From Gemmatimonadota bacterium (lineage in GTDB: Bacteria; Latescibacterota; UBA2968; UBA8231), in the NCBI GenBank assembly GCA_026706165.1, contig JAPOZF010000356.1, positions 1 to 13,202 on the forward strand: a stretch of DNA of 13,202 nucleotides, in the 5' to 3' direction. Below the pieces are notes generated by a model. That model worked only from the letters and a program-made list of their open reading frames with translations, searched no databases and was not told where the DNA came from. This document shows positions 6,452 to 13,202 of the stretch, piece after piece; the first letter of the stretch is position 1; each line of letters starts with the position of its first letter. The position numbers and the translations under genes are program-made.

Positions 6452-7456
6452 ATGCTGTCCCCCTCCCTGTTGAACGCCGCGGTGATCGGCTGCGGCGGCC
6501 ACGCCCAGGGCCACTTCCGGATGATCGCCGACGAGCCCCGGCTGCACCTGAAGGCGATCGCCGAGATCGACCCCGAGCGGCTGCAGCGGAACAACGAAGA
6601 GCACAGTCCCGAAGCCGCCTTTTCCGATTACCGGAAAATGCTCGACGAGTGCGACCTCGACGTCGTCCACGTCGTCACCATGCCCGGGCACCTGCTGCCG
6701 ATCGTCACCGACTGCCTCGAGCGCGGCCTCCACGTCTCCGTCGAGAAGTCCCCCGGCATGAACAGCGCCGAAACCGAGGCGATGGCCGCGGCGGCGCGCG
6801 CCTCCCGCGGCGTGGCGATGGTCTCATTCAACCGCCGCTACTTCCCGGAGGTGCTCGCGGTGCGCCGGCTGGTCCAGGAACGGGGCGGCGCCGTCCACTG
6901 CTCCGGGACCTACAACAAACCGGTGAGCCCGCTCGGGTACGGCGACATGGCCGCGACCACCCCGCCGGCCCTGGTCTGCGACGCCATCCATCACGTCGAC
7001 CTGATCCGCTGGCTCGCCGGCGCCGCCCCGGAGAGCGCCGCGGTTCCGACCGCGGTGCACGCCTCGACCAACCACGGCCCCCGCGACGGCTGCGACCGCC
7101 ACAACGCCGTGGTGCACTTCGACACCGGGGCCATCGGGGTGATGATGAGCCATTACGGCGTCGGCTTCCGCATCCAGCGCGCCGAGGTCCACGCCGAGGA
7201 TCTTTCCGCCTACCTCGACATGACGCGGGGTCCCCGCATCGAGCTGTACGAGGCAAGCTCCGGGAACGGACGGTTCAGGGGCGAGCCCATGGGGGACCTC
7301 GACCTCGAGGCGGTGGGCGGGCCCGGATTCAACGAGACCACCCACTTCGTCGACTGCATCCTCGGCGGCACCGAGCCCTGGTCGACACTGGACGACGCGG
7401 TACACACCATGCGTCTGTGCGAGGCGATCCTGCGCGGCCATCAGGGCGCGCTGTGA
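6452..7456 (+). CDS. Gfo/Idh/MocA-family NAD(P)-dependent oxidoreductase
   Basis: This 334-residue protein has the usual length for the family, which oxidises or reduces hydroxyl groups of sugars, inositols and related compounds in the cytoplasm. The nucleotide-binding motif AAVIGCGGHAQGH is at 9-21. HVSVEKSPGMNSAE (94-107) is the EKP motif with Ser in place of Pro and carries Lys99, the likely catalytic lysine. CDAIHHVDLIRWL (176-188) corresponds to the second family motif with the active-site Asp and His. The C-terminal half is the alpha/beta dimerisation and substrate domain. The ATG has GAGGAG at good spacing. It leads a three-gene operon, with the TIM-barrel gene 25 bases downstream, a pairing common in sugar or polyol catabolism. 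The substrate cannot be read from sequence. Confidence 0.92.
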   Translation: MLSPSLLNAAVIGCGGHAQGHFRMIADEPRLHLKAIAEIDPERLQRNNEEHSPEAAFSDYRKMLDECDLDVVHVVTMPGHLLPIVTDCLERGLHVSVEKSPGMNSAETEAMAAAARASRGVAMVSFNRRYFPEVLAVRRLVQERGGAVHCSGTYNKPVSPLGYGDMAATTPPALVCDAIHHVDLIRWLAGAAPESAAVPTAVHASTNHGPRDGCDRHNAVVHFDTGAIGVMMSHYGVGFRIQRAEVHAEDLSAYLDMTRGPRIELYEASSGNGRFRGEPMGDLDLEAVGGPGFNETTHFVDCILGGTEPWSTLDDAVHTMRLCEAILRGHQGAL

Positions 7457-7481
7457 ACCTTTCACCCGGGGAGTCCGCAAC

Positions 7482-8342
7482 GTGAAGCTGAGCCTGTCCG
7501 TGCGCGTCGCCGAGAGCTTCGGCGACAAGACAAAGGCCGACATGACGCTGGAGGGGCTGGCCGGCCTCGCCCTCGCCCACGGCTACCACGCCCTCTGCAT
7601 GCGCGCCTCGCAGCTGGGAACCCACTCCGCCGCGGAAGAGGTGCGGGCGGCGCGCGCCATGCTCGACGGCCACGGCCTCGCCGTGTCGATGGTCACCGGC
7701 GATTTCCCGATCCCGCAGAACAGCGACGCCGAAGGACCGCAGGCGCTGCGCAACATCACCCCCTACCTCGACCTCGCCGAGGGGCTGGGGTCCGACCTGC
7801 TGCGCATCTGCATGAAAACCGGGGCCGACATCCCCCATGCCCGCAGCGCCTGCGACGAGGCGGCCGAGCGCGGCATGCGCCTCGCCCACCAGTGCCACAC
7901 CAGCAGCCTGTTCGAGGAGGTCGAGCGCTCCCTCGAGGTGGTGCGGCAGGTCGGCAGGCCCAACTTCGGGATCATCTACGAGCCGGTGAACCTCGATGCC
8001 TGCGGCCAGGATTACGGGCGGGAGACCATTGAGCGGTTCGCCCCCCACCTCTTCAACGTCTACCTGCAGAACCACGTCGAGAACCCGCAGGGAGAGGGAA
8101 GGCTCAACACCTGGTGCCGGGGCCCCGTCCGCTTCGACCACATCCCGGTGTGGGAGCCGGGGGGCATGGATTTCCCCGGGGTTTTCGCCGCCCTGCGGGA
8201 GATCGGCTACGACGGCTACGTCACCATCCACCAGGCCTTCGCCGGTCTGCGCGGGCCCGCCGAAGCCGCCGCGCGCAGCGCCGCCTACCTGCGGTCGCTG
8301 GCGCCGTTCGAGGACCCCCTCCCCGGAGGGAGTTCCACGTGA
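7482..8342 (+). CDS. Xylose-isomerase-like TIM-barrel protein (sugar phosphate isomerase/epimerase family) with altered metal site
   Basis: This 286-residue protein starts with GTG after GGGGAG. Its TIM-barrel pattern, MKLSLSVR at the N-terminus, IIYEPVNLD (164-172), FNVYLQNHV (191-199) and GYDGYVTIH (242-250), places it in the AP endonuclease 2/xylose-isomerase-like superfamily. Relatives isomerise or epimerise keto sugars, usually using a Glu-Asp-His-Glu metal tetrad. Aligned by eye with the second TIM barrel in this window, the tetrad positions here read His136, Glu167, Tyr194 and His250. The protein may therefore bind a different metal, use none, or catalyse a different reaction. The CHTSSLFE block (138-145) looks like a subfamily trait rather than damage, since the rest of the fold is intact. 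Its stop overlaps the amidase start (GTGA), so the two are coupled. Confidence 0.88.
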   Translation: MKLSLSVRVAESFGDKTKADMTLEGLAGLALAHGYHALCMRASQLGTHSAAEEVRAARAMLDGHGLAVSMVTGDFPIPQNSDAEGPQALRNITPYLDLAEGLGSDLLRICMKTGADIPHARSACDEAAERGMRLAHQCHTSSLFEEVERSLEVVRQVGRPNFGIIYEPVNLDACGQDYGRETIERFAPHLFNVYLQNHVENPQGEGRLNTWCRGPVRFDHIPVWEPGGMDFPGVFAALREIGYDGYVTIHQAFAGLRGPAEAAARSAAYLRSLAPFEDPLPGGSST

Positions 8343-9766
8343 GCCCGGCCCTCGAACCTTTTCCCACCATAGCCGGCCTGGCCCCCGCCCTCGAGAAGCG
8401 CCAGCTATCCCCGGTCGAAGTCGCCGGGTACTACCTCGACCGCATCGGCAGCTACAACGAGGAGCTCAACGCCTACCTCTGCATCACCGCCGACCGCGCC
8501 CTGGCCGCGGCGCGCGCCGCGGAGACCGCGATCCAGGGGGGGCACTACATCGGCCCCCTCCACGGCATCCCGCTGGCGATAAAGGACCTGGTCGACGTAT
8601 CCGGGCTGCCGACGACGGGGGGGTCGCTGCTGTTCCGCGACAAGGTGGCGGCCCGGGACGCGACCTGCGCCCGCAGGCTGTGGGAGGCGGGCGCGGTGCT
8701 GCTCGGCAAGACCGGCCTGGTCGAGTTCGCCTTCGGCGGCACCGGGGTCAACCACCATTACGGGACCCCCTGGAACCCCTGGGACGCCGGGGTTCACCGT
8801 CTTCCGGGCGGCTCGAGCAGCGGCTCCGGGGTCGCCGTGGCCGCCGACCTGGCGCCGGCCGCCATCGGCAGCGACACCGGGGGGTCGGTGCGCATCCCCG
8901 CTTCGTTCTGCGGCATCGTCGGCCTCAAGCCGACCTTCGGGCGCCTGAGCAACTCCGGGGTCCTCCCTCTCGACAGCGCCCTCGACTCGGTCGGGCCGAT
9001 GACCCGCTGCGTGCGCGACGCGGCGCTGCTGTACCGCGTTCTGGCCGGGCCCGATCCCGCCGACCCCGACACCTGGGAGCAACCGGTCGACGCGGTCTTC
9101 GACGAGCTGGAAGGGGACGTGGGAGGCATGCGCGTCTGTTTGCCGCGGGAGTACTTCTGGGAAGAGGTCGACCCGGAGGTCGAGGCCGCGGTCCGCGCCT
9201 GCGTGCAGGTCTTCGCCGACCAGGGGGTCGACGTCGACGAGGTCTCGGTCGAGGAGCTCGACGAGCTGGCCGACCTGCAGCCGTGGCGCATGACCTCGGT
9301 CGAAACCTGCCTCCGGCTCCGCGAGCACCTCGACGACGATCCGGAAGCCTTCGACCCTGTCGTGGCGGGCCGCATCCTTGCGGGCAGGGACATGACGGCG
9401 TGCGAGTTCCTGCACATGCAGCGGCGCCGCGAGGAGCTGCGGCGGTCGGCCCTGAGGCGGCTCGACGGGATCGACGCCCTGCTGGCGCCGACCACGGCGA
9501 TTGCGGCGCCCACGCTCGAAGAGACCGACACCGACGAGAACTACGGCCCGGTGAACATGATGGCTCTGCGCAACACGCTGCCCGTCAACCAGCTGGGGTT
9601 GTGCGCGGTGTCGCTGCCGTGCGGGCTGACGCGGGGGGGGCTGCCGGTGGGGCTGCAGCTGATCGGCAAGCCCTACGGAGAGGGGCGCCTTCTCAGGCTG
9701 GCGCGCGCCTTCGAGGACGCCACCGAGTGGCACCTTCTGCACCCGGAGGTCGAGCTGTTCGACTAG
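8339..9766 (+). CDS. Amidase-signature-family hydrolase
   Basis: This 475-residue enzyme hydrolyses an amide bond by a Ser-cisSer-Lys mechanism. HGIPLAIKDLVDVSG carries Lys82. PGGSSSGSG carries cis-Ser159. GSDTGGSVRIPASF carries the nucleophile Ser183, and the Ser159-Ser183 spacing of 24 equals that recalled for GatA. The length is normal for the family. I start at the GTG at 8339, preceded by GGAGGGAG and sharing GTGA with the end of the TIM-barrel gene. The frame stays open further upstream but only inside that gene. GatA is unlikely, as no gatB or gatC is adjacent and the operon partners are metabolic. Possible substrates include carboxamides, N-acyl compounds, carbamates or allophanate-like molecules; nothing visible decides among them. 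It probably acts on an intermediate made by the two upstream gene products. Confidence 0.93.
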   Translation: MSPALEPFPTIAGLAPALEKRQLSPVEVAGYYLDRIGSYNEELNAYLCITADRALAAARAAETAIQGGHYIGPLHGIPLAIKDLVDVSGLPTTGGSLLFRDKVAARDATCARRLWEAGAVLLGKTGLVEFAFGGTGVNHHYGTPWNPWDAGVHRLPGGSSSGSGVAVAADLAPAAIGSDTGGSVRIPASFCGIVGLKPTFGRLSNSGVLPLDSALDSVGPMTRCVRDAALLYRVLAGPDPADPDTWEQPVDAVFDELEGDVGGMRVCLPREYFWEEVDPEVEAAVRACVQVFADQGVDVDEVSVEELDELADLQPWRMTSVETCLRLREHLDDDPEAFDPVVAGRILAGRDMTACEFLHMQRRREELRRSALRRLDGIDALLAPTTAIAAPTLEETDTDENYGPVNMMALRNTLPVNQLGLCAVSLPCGLTRGGLPVGLQLIGKPYGEGRLLRLARAFEDATEWHLLHPEVELFD

Positions 9767-9826
9767 CGGCAGCGCCCCCCGGCCGCAGAAAGGCGACTTG
9801 GAGCCAGGCCGTTGACGGGCTCGCCG

Positions 9827-9850
9827 GAGCCGGGGGAAAAATCCCCGCTC
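9827..9850 (+). other. Stem-loop downstream of the amidase gene
   Basis: CGGGG (9831-9835) and CCCCG (9843-9847) pair around a 7-base A-rich loop, extended by GAG (9827-9829) with CTC (9848-9850) across a one-base bulge. No T-tract follows, so it is not a classical intrinsic terminator. It could protect or end the operon transcript. The rest of 9767-9955 shows nothing I recognise. Confidence 0.3.
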
Positions 9851-9955
9851 AGCGCCTGACCGCGGCGGTTCCGGGCCCTGATGCCGGAGCTCGGCCGCCC
9901 GATCGGTATGGGGCTAACTGCATACCAGGGCCGTGCTTACACGCTTTGGCCAAAA

Positions 9956-9984
9956 TTGCCACTGCCGGCTTCCCCCTCTATATT
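9956..9984 (+). promoter_or_regulatory. Sigma-70-type promoter of tRNA-Glu
   Basis: TTGCCA (9956-9961) and TATATT (9979-9984) are separated by exactly 17 bases, and each matches 5 of 6 consensus positions. This is the best promoter match found in the window. Transcription would begin about 27 bases before the mature tRNA. The strength suits a stable RNA gene. Confidence 0.7.
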
Positions 9985-10018
9985 CAGCCGCTGCCTGAAA
10001 CTGAAATCATCCGTTTTT

Positions 10019-10093
10019 GCTCCCATCGTCTAGCGGTCAGGACCCAGGGTTTTCAACCCTGTAACCGGAGTTCGACTCTCCGTGGGAGCACCA
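10019..10093 (+). tRNA. tRNA-Glu, anticodon UUC, CCA encoded
   Basis: The sequence folds into a complete cloverleaf. The acceptor stem pairs GCTCCCA (10019-10025) with TGGGAGC (10083-10089). The D stem is GTC/GAC. The anticodon stem pairs CAGGG with CCCTG around the loop TTTTCAA, with anticodon TTC at 10052-10054. The T arm is CGGAG-TTCGACT-CTCCG (10066-10082). The discriminator base is A10090 and CCA (10091-10093) is encoded. UUC reads both glutamate codons. It has its own promoter and terminator, so it is a single-gene unit. Confidence 0.97.
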
Positions 10094-10100
10094 GAACAAA

Positions 10101-10132
10101 GCCTCCGGAACCGATGCTCCGGGGGCTTTTTT
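10101..10132 (+). terminator. Rho-independent terminator after tRNA-Glu
   Basis: GCCTCCGGA (10101-10109) pairs with TCCGGGGGC (10118-10126), nine pairs including one G-T wobble, around an 8-base loop, followed by six T (10127-10132). It ends the tRNA transcript. Read from the other strand the hairpin lies just after the CNNM/CBS stop, followed by TTTGTT, so it may also serve that gene. Confidence 0.88.
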
Positions 10133-10139
10133 CTTTGCT

Positions 10140-11165
10140 TCAGGCGTCGAGGGTGCGCTCGCGGCGGCGGCGGGCGAGCTCGCGCAGGTCGGCCACCCTG
10201 TCGAACTCGTCGACGATCTCCTGTCCGAGGATTTCCTCGATCACGTCCTCGAGAGTCACCACCCCGGCGAGGCCGCCGAACTCGTCCAGAACTATCAGCA
10301 GGTGCTGGCGCTTTTCCATGAACATGCGCAGCAGCCTGTCGAGCCCCACCGATTCGGCGACGAAATCCACGGGGCGCATCATCTCCTCGAGCCTGGCCTC
10401 CCCCGAACCCCCTGCCATGGCGGCGAGCACCTCCCGCCCCAGGACGATCCCCACCACGTCGTCGGGGTTCTTGTCGTACACGGGGATGCGGCTGTGCTCG
10501 AAAGTGCCGCGCGTGCGCAGCTCCTCCAGGGTCGTGGAGGCAGGCAGGGCGAACACCACGGTGCGCGGGGTCATGATGTCGCGCACCGACTTGTCCTGCA
10601 GGGTGAGGATGTTGGCGATCACCGCGGCCTGGTCGGACTCGAGGGCGCCGGTCTGCTGCCCCATGCGCGCCAGGCCGAGGATCTCCTCCTCCGACACGTG
10701 CTCGGGCTCGCGGCCCTGCGACACCACGCGGGTTACCATGCCGCACAGCCAGATCAGGGGGCGGAACAGCCACACCAGCAGTGCCAGGGGCGGCGCAACC
10801 ACCAAGGCCAGCGGCCGGTTGTAGACCACCCCCGCGGTTTTTGGAATCACCTCGGAGAACATCACGCCGGCCAGCGTGAAGGCGGCGGAGCAGCGGCCCA
10901 CCCCGGCCTGGCCGAAGACGGTGGCGGCCGCGGCCCCGGCGACCGCGGCGCAGGCGGTGTTGGCGATGGTGTTGAGCGACAGGATGGCGGCGATCGGCCG
11001 GTCGACGTTTTCCCGCAGGCGCTGCAGGATGCGGCCCGCCTTGCGGTCGGCATTCGCCAGCGATTCGATGTGCCCCACCGGCACCGAGTAGAGCACGGCC
11101 TCGAACAGGGAGCACATCGCCGAGATCAGCACCGCCGCGGCGACTGCGACAATCAGTTCTGCCAT
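10140..11165 (-). CDS. CNNM-domain membrane protein with paired CBS domains (CorC/hemolysin-like family), lacking the CorC_HlyC domain
   Basis: This 341-residue inner-membrane protein has an N-terminal CNNM (DUF21) region with hydrophobic segments at about 3-26, 57-85, 92-112 and 117-142. The family motif FSEVIPKTAGVVYNRP falls near 104-119. A paired CBS module follows: MTPRTVVFAL and HSRIPVYDKNPDDVVGIV form the first, and MMRPVDFV through LIVLDEFGGLAGVVTLEDV form the second. The family is implicated in Mg2+/Co2+ transport or efflux, with the CBS pair sensing adenine nucleotides. The protein ends soon after the second CBS domain in a basic Arg-rich tail, so the usual C-terminal transporter-associated CorC_HlyC domain of about 80 residues is missing. 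Related short forms exist, so this is probably native rather than truncated. The ATG has only a weak GAAG site upstream. Confidence 0.9.
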   Translation of the reverse strand: MAELIVAVAAAVLISAMCSLFEAVLYSVPVGHIESLANADRKAGRILQRLRENVDRPIAAILSLNTIANTACAAVAGAAAATVFGQAGVGRCSAAFTLAGVMFSEVIPKTAGVVYNRPLALVVAPPLALLVWLFRPLIWLCGMVTRVVSQGREPEHVSEEEILGLARMGQQTGALESDQAAVIANILTLQDKSVRDIMTPRTVVFALPASTTLEELRTRGTFEHSRIPVYDKNPDDVVGIVLGREVLAAMAGGSGEARLEEMMRPVDFVAESVGLDRLLRMFMEKRQHLLIVLDEFGGLAGVVTLEDVIEEILGQEIVDEFDRVADLRELARRRRERTLDA

Positions 11166-11244
11166 GAGGTTTCTTCAGTTTGAGAGGAGTTTGGACTGTT
11201 CCGCGATCGACCGTGGAGAAGGCAGGCCGCGGATCGATGGACTA

Positions 11245-11272
11245 TTGCTACCGGCTCCGTACCTTGTAAAAT
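11245..11272 (+). promoter_or_regulatory. Probable sigma-70-type promoter for the second TIM-barrel gene and flippase
   Basis: TTGCTA (11245-11250) and TAAAAT (11267-11272) are separated by 16 bases, with 4 and 5 of 6 consensus matches. This gives a leader of about 50 bases before the TTG start at 11330. A 7-base inverted repeat, AGGCAGG (11220-11226) and CCTGCCT (11274-11280), brackets the promoter and might mark regulation, though it may be chance. Confidence 0.4.
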
Positions 11273-11329
11273 ACCTGCCTCATTCGGCATGTCATCTCTG
11301 TTTTCCGACGACAGGCGACTCTTCCCCCC

Positions 11330-12160
11330 TTGAAACTATCGGTATTCACCGACGAGATATCCCCTTCCCCGGCCCGCGCCGTGGAGCTGGCGGCGGCGTG
11401 GGGCATCTCCCACATCGAGGTGCGCGGCCTCGATGGAGGCCGTTTCCCTCGCGTCGGGGATGCCGAGCTGCAGGATTTCCAGCGCCGTTTCGAAGATGCC
11501 GGGCTCGCGGTTTCCGGCGTCTCCCCGGGCCTTTTCAAGTGCCGGCTGAACGACCCTTCGATCGACCGCGACATGACCGAGGTTCTGCCGCGCGCCTGCG
11601 AATGGGCGCAGCGCTGGGGGACCGACCGCGTTTCCTGCTTCGCCTTCCGCCGCGCCGGAAAAACGCAGATGCCGGACGAGGTAGTGGATCGGCTCGCCGG
11701 CATGTGCGAGGCGGTCAGCGCCGCCGGCTGCCGGCTGCTGCTGGAGAACGAGGCCGGGTGCTGGGGCGGCACAGGCCTCCAGGCCGCCGCTATCATCGGC
11801 AGGATCGGAGGAGATCGTCTCGGCCTGTGCTGGGACCCGGGGAACGCCGCCCGCGCCGGTTCGGCCAGTCCCTATCCGGATGAATACGAAGAACTGCGCG
11901 ACCCGGACGGGCCGACGATCGGCTGCGTGCACATGAAAAACTACGTCTCCGCGGCTGGAGGGTGGGGTTTGCTGGAGGGACCCGACATCGACTGGCGGGC
12001 CCTGCTGAAGGCCTTGCAAGGGAACGGATACGACGGTTTTGTCGTTGTCGAGACGCACACCGACAAACTGCACGATGCGTTCGGCCCGGTCGACGAAAGG
12101 CTGACCCCGAAGGAGTCGAACACGTTGCGCAATATCGAATTCGCACGCATGTGTCTGTAG
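11330..12160 (+). CDS. Sugar phosphate isomerase/epimerase-family TIM barrel
   Basis: This 276-residue protein starts at a TTG. The N-terminus KLSVFTDEIS is typical of the family and fixes the start, although no strong ribosome binding site precedes it. It is a xylose-isomerase-like TIM barrel with the complete metal tetrad: Glu139 (LLLENE), Asp169 (CWDPGN), His201 (VHMKN) and Glu241 (VVVETH). Relatives interconvert keto sugars or act on inositol and other polyol intermediates; the substrate here is unknown. Its last 10 bases overlap the start of the flippase gene, so the two are probably co-transcribed. This raises the option that it supplies or edits a sugar for a surface polysaccharide, but the pairing may be positional only. 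It is clearly a different subfamily from the TIM barrel at 7482-8342. Confidence 0.9.
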   Translation: MKLSVFTDEISPSPARAVELAAAWGISHIEVRGLDGGRFPRVGDAELQDFQRRFEDAGLAVSGVSPGLFKCRLNDPSIDRDMTEVLPRACEWAQRWGTDRVSCFAFRRAGKTQMPDEVVDRLAGMCEAVSAAGCRLLLENEAGCWGGTGLQAAAIIGRIGGDRLGLCWDPGNAARAGSASPYPDEYEELRDPDGPTIGCVHMKNYVSAAGGWGLLEGPDIDWRALLKALQGNGYDGFVVVETHTDKLHDAFGPVDERLTPKESNTLRNIEFARMCL

Positions 12161-13202
12161 AGTCGGGCCGCTCCCTGTCGACGCGCGCCCTGCGCGGGGT
12201 GTTGTGGACGGCCAGCCCCTTCGCCCTGCAGCTGTTCATCGGGGTGCTGTTCTACGCCTTCATCCCCACCGAGGAGATGGGGCGTTTCGAGTACGCCCTG
12301 ATCGTCGTCATGGTCCTCGCGCTGGTCGCCGACCTCGGCCTGGGGTCGGCCCTGGTTCAGCACCGGAACACCTCCGAAGAGCACTTCGACTCCGCCTTCT
12401 GGACCAACCTCGCCGCCGGCGCGGCCCTGACCGCTGGCCTCGCCTCCGCGGCTCCCCAGCTGGCGCGCCTGAGCGGCGCCGAGGACCCCGAGCAGTTCGC
12501 CCGCGTCACCCGGGTCCTGGTTCTTCTCGTCCCGTTCGCCGCGGTCTCCGGCGTCTTTCGCGGCAGGCTGCAAAAGGACTTGCGCTTCCGCCAGATGGCG
12601 GCGGCCGAGGCGTTCTCCATCCTCGTCTACACCGCCGCCGCCATCCTCCTGCTGCGCCAGTACGGAGTCATGGCCGCCGTGATCAGCGCCGTGGTACGCG
12701 AGCTGGTGCTACTCGCCGGATTGTGGCGCGCGAGCTCCTGGACGCCGAGGCTCCGCTTCCGGCTGTCCGCCCTCGGCGACCTGTTTCGCTTCGGGATCAA
12801 CCTGACCGGTTCGCGCTGCCTCAACTACGCCGGCCACAACCTCGCCGGGTTCGTCATCTTCCCCCTGCTCGGGGAAACGGCGCTGGGGTACTACCGCTTC
12901 GCCCATCGCCTCACCCTGATGCCGCTCGTGCGTATTTCGGCGGTCGTCATGCGCGTCTTCTTTCCGACTTTCTCCGCCGTCCAGGAAGACGACGCGCTGC
13001 TGCGGCGCGGCTACCTGCGCGCGGTGCAGTCGATCGCCCTCTTCTTCTGGCCGCTGCTCGCGGTCTTCGTCTTCGCCCCGGAAGCGCTCGAGCTGCTCAG
13101 GCGGGTGGACGGACGCGACCTCCGCCCGGCCGCCCTGCCGCTGCAGCTGCTGGCCGCCGCCGCCCTGTTCAAGGGGGCCGGCTGCGCAGTCGGCTCGATC
13201 TT
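12151..13202 (+). CDS. Polysaccharide/lipopolysaccharide flippase, Wzx-like MOP superfamily (partial, C-terminus beyond right edge)
   Basis: The first 350 codons of an inner-membrane protein are present. The short basic N-terminus (SGRSLSTRALRGVLW) and repeated hydrophobic segments, at about 18-38, 46-70, 83-102, 120-138, 150-168, 172-191, 230-248, 290-306 and 325-345, fit a polysaccharide exporter of the MOP superfamily. The blocks ADLGLGSALVQ (60-70) and ALGYYRFAHRL (244-254) are characteristic of the WzxC/TuaB-type branch. It would flip lipid-linked oligosaccharide repeat units across the membrane. The GTG at 12151 overlaps the isomerase gene by 10 bases; no ribosome binding site is evident, which suggests coupled translation. 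The full protein would be expected to have about 400-500 residues. Further polysaccharide genes may lie to the right. Confidence 0.88.
   Translation, partial: MSVESGRSLSTRALRGVLWTASPFALQLFIGVLFYAFIPTEEMGRFEYALIVVMVLALVADLGLGSALVQHRNTSEEHFDSAFWTNLAAGAALTAGLASAAPQLARLSGAEDPEQFARVTRVLVLLVPFAAVSGVFRGRLQKDLRFRQMAAAEAFSILVYTAAAILLLRQYGVMAAVISAVVRELVLLAGLWRASSWTPRLRFRLSALGDLFRFGINLTGSRCLNYAGHNLAGFVIFPLLGETALGYYRFAHRLTLMPLVRISAVVMRVFFPTFSAVQEDDALLRRGYLRAVQSIALFFWPLLAVFVFAPEALELLRRVDGRDLRPAALPLQLLAAAALFKGAGCAVGSI

Noticed and set aside
9827..9850. Intrinsic terminator for the three-gene operon
   Set aside because: A stem-loop exists but no T-run follows, so it is listed only as a stem-loop.
10073..10093. 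tRNA-Glu 3' end as an integration (att) site
   Set aside because: No integrase gene and no second copy of the tRNA 3' end was seen in the window, and the neighbours look chromosomal.
7996..10824. A 942-codon open frame on the plus strand
   Set aside because: It runs out of frame through the TIM-barrel and amidase genes, then across the tRNA and antisense to the CNNM/CBS gene. Its product is low-complexity Arg/Pro/Ser sequence with no recognisable domain. High GC leaves few stops in shadow frames.
10302..11183. A 293-codon open frame on the plus strand, His/Gly/Gln-rich
   Set aside because: It is antisense to the CNNM/CBS gene. The His and Gln richness reflects complements of common codons in that gene.
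11220..11280. AGGCAGG/CCTGCCT inverted repeat around the promoter at 11245
   Set aside because: The arms are only 7 bases and 47 bases apart, which is easily chance in this composition. It is noted under the promoter and not reported as its own feature.

Overview
The window is very GC-rich bacterial DNA, with G or C at most third codon positions and many GTG/TTG starts. Eleven protein genes are supported, two of them cut by the window edges, plus one tRNA. The sequence does not fix the lineage. A soxBDA-type operon, a UbiD of about 600 residues, a CCA-encoding tRNA-Glu and a Wzx-like flippase would suit a GC-rich Gram-negative, for example a delta-type proteobacterium or a neighbouring phylum. 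I hold that weakly.

Layout. (1) 1-3169, minus strand: a compact sarcosine-oxidase-type operon, soxB-soxD-soxA, with soxA running off the left edge. It would encode a heterotetrameric flavoenzyme that oxidatively demethylates an N-methyl amino acid. Its alpha subunit keeps the cysteines of an N-terminal [2Fe-2S] domain and carries a long Ala/Gly-rich insert. (2) 3416-5230, plus: a UbiD-family prenylated-FMN decarboxylase, divergent from sox. (3) 5390-6184, minus: a NYN (PIN-like) nuclease fused to a cold-shock-like OB domain. (4) 6452-9766, plus: a tight three-gene operon encoding a Gfo/Idh/MocA oxidoreductase, a xylose-isomerase-like TIM barrel whose usual metal ligands are substituted, and an amidase-signature hydrolase. 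Together these look like a small-molecule catabolic or modification pathway of unknown substrate. (5) 10019-10132, plus: tRNA-Glu(UUC) with its own good sigma-70-like promoter and a rho-independent terminator. (6) 10140-11165, minus: a CNNM/CBS membrane protein without the usual C-terminal CorC_HlyC domain. (7) 11330-13202, plus: a second TIM-barrel isomerase/epimerase with an intact metal tetrad, overlapped by 10 bases by a polysaccharide flippase that runs off the right edge.

The metabolic genes share a theme of one-carbon, N-methyl, amide and sugar-like substrate handling, but no common pathway can be proven from the window. No mobile element, CRISPR array or phage gene was seen, and no gap between genes exceeds 300 bases. 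The best candidate for something undescribed is the oxidoreductase/TIM-barrel/amidase operon at 6452-9766, followed by the Fe-S-containing sox variant.
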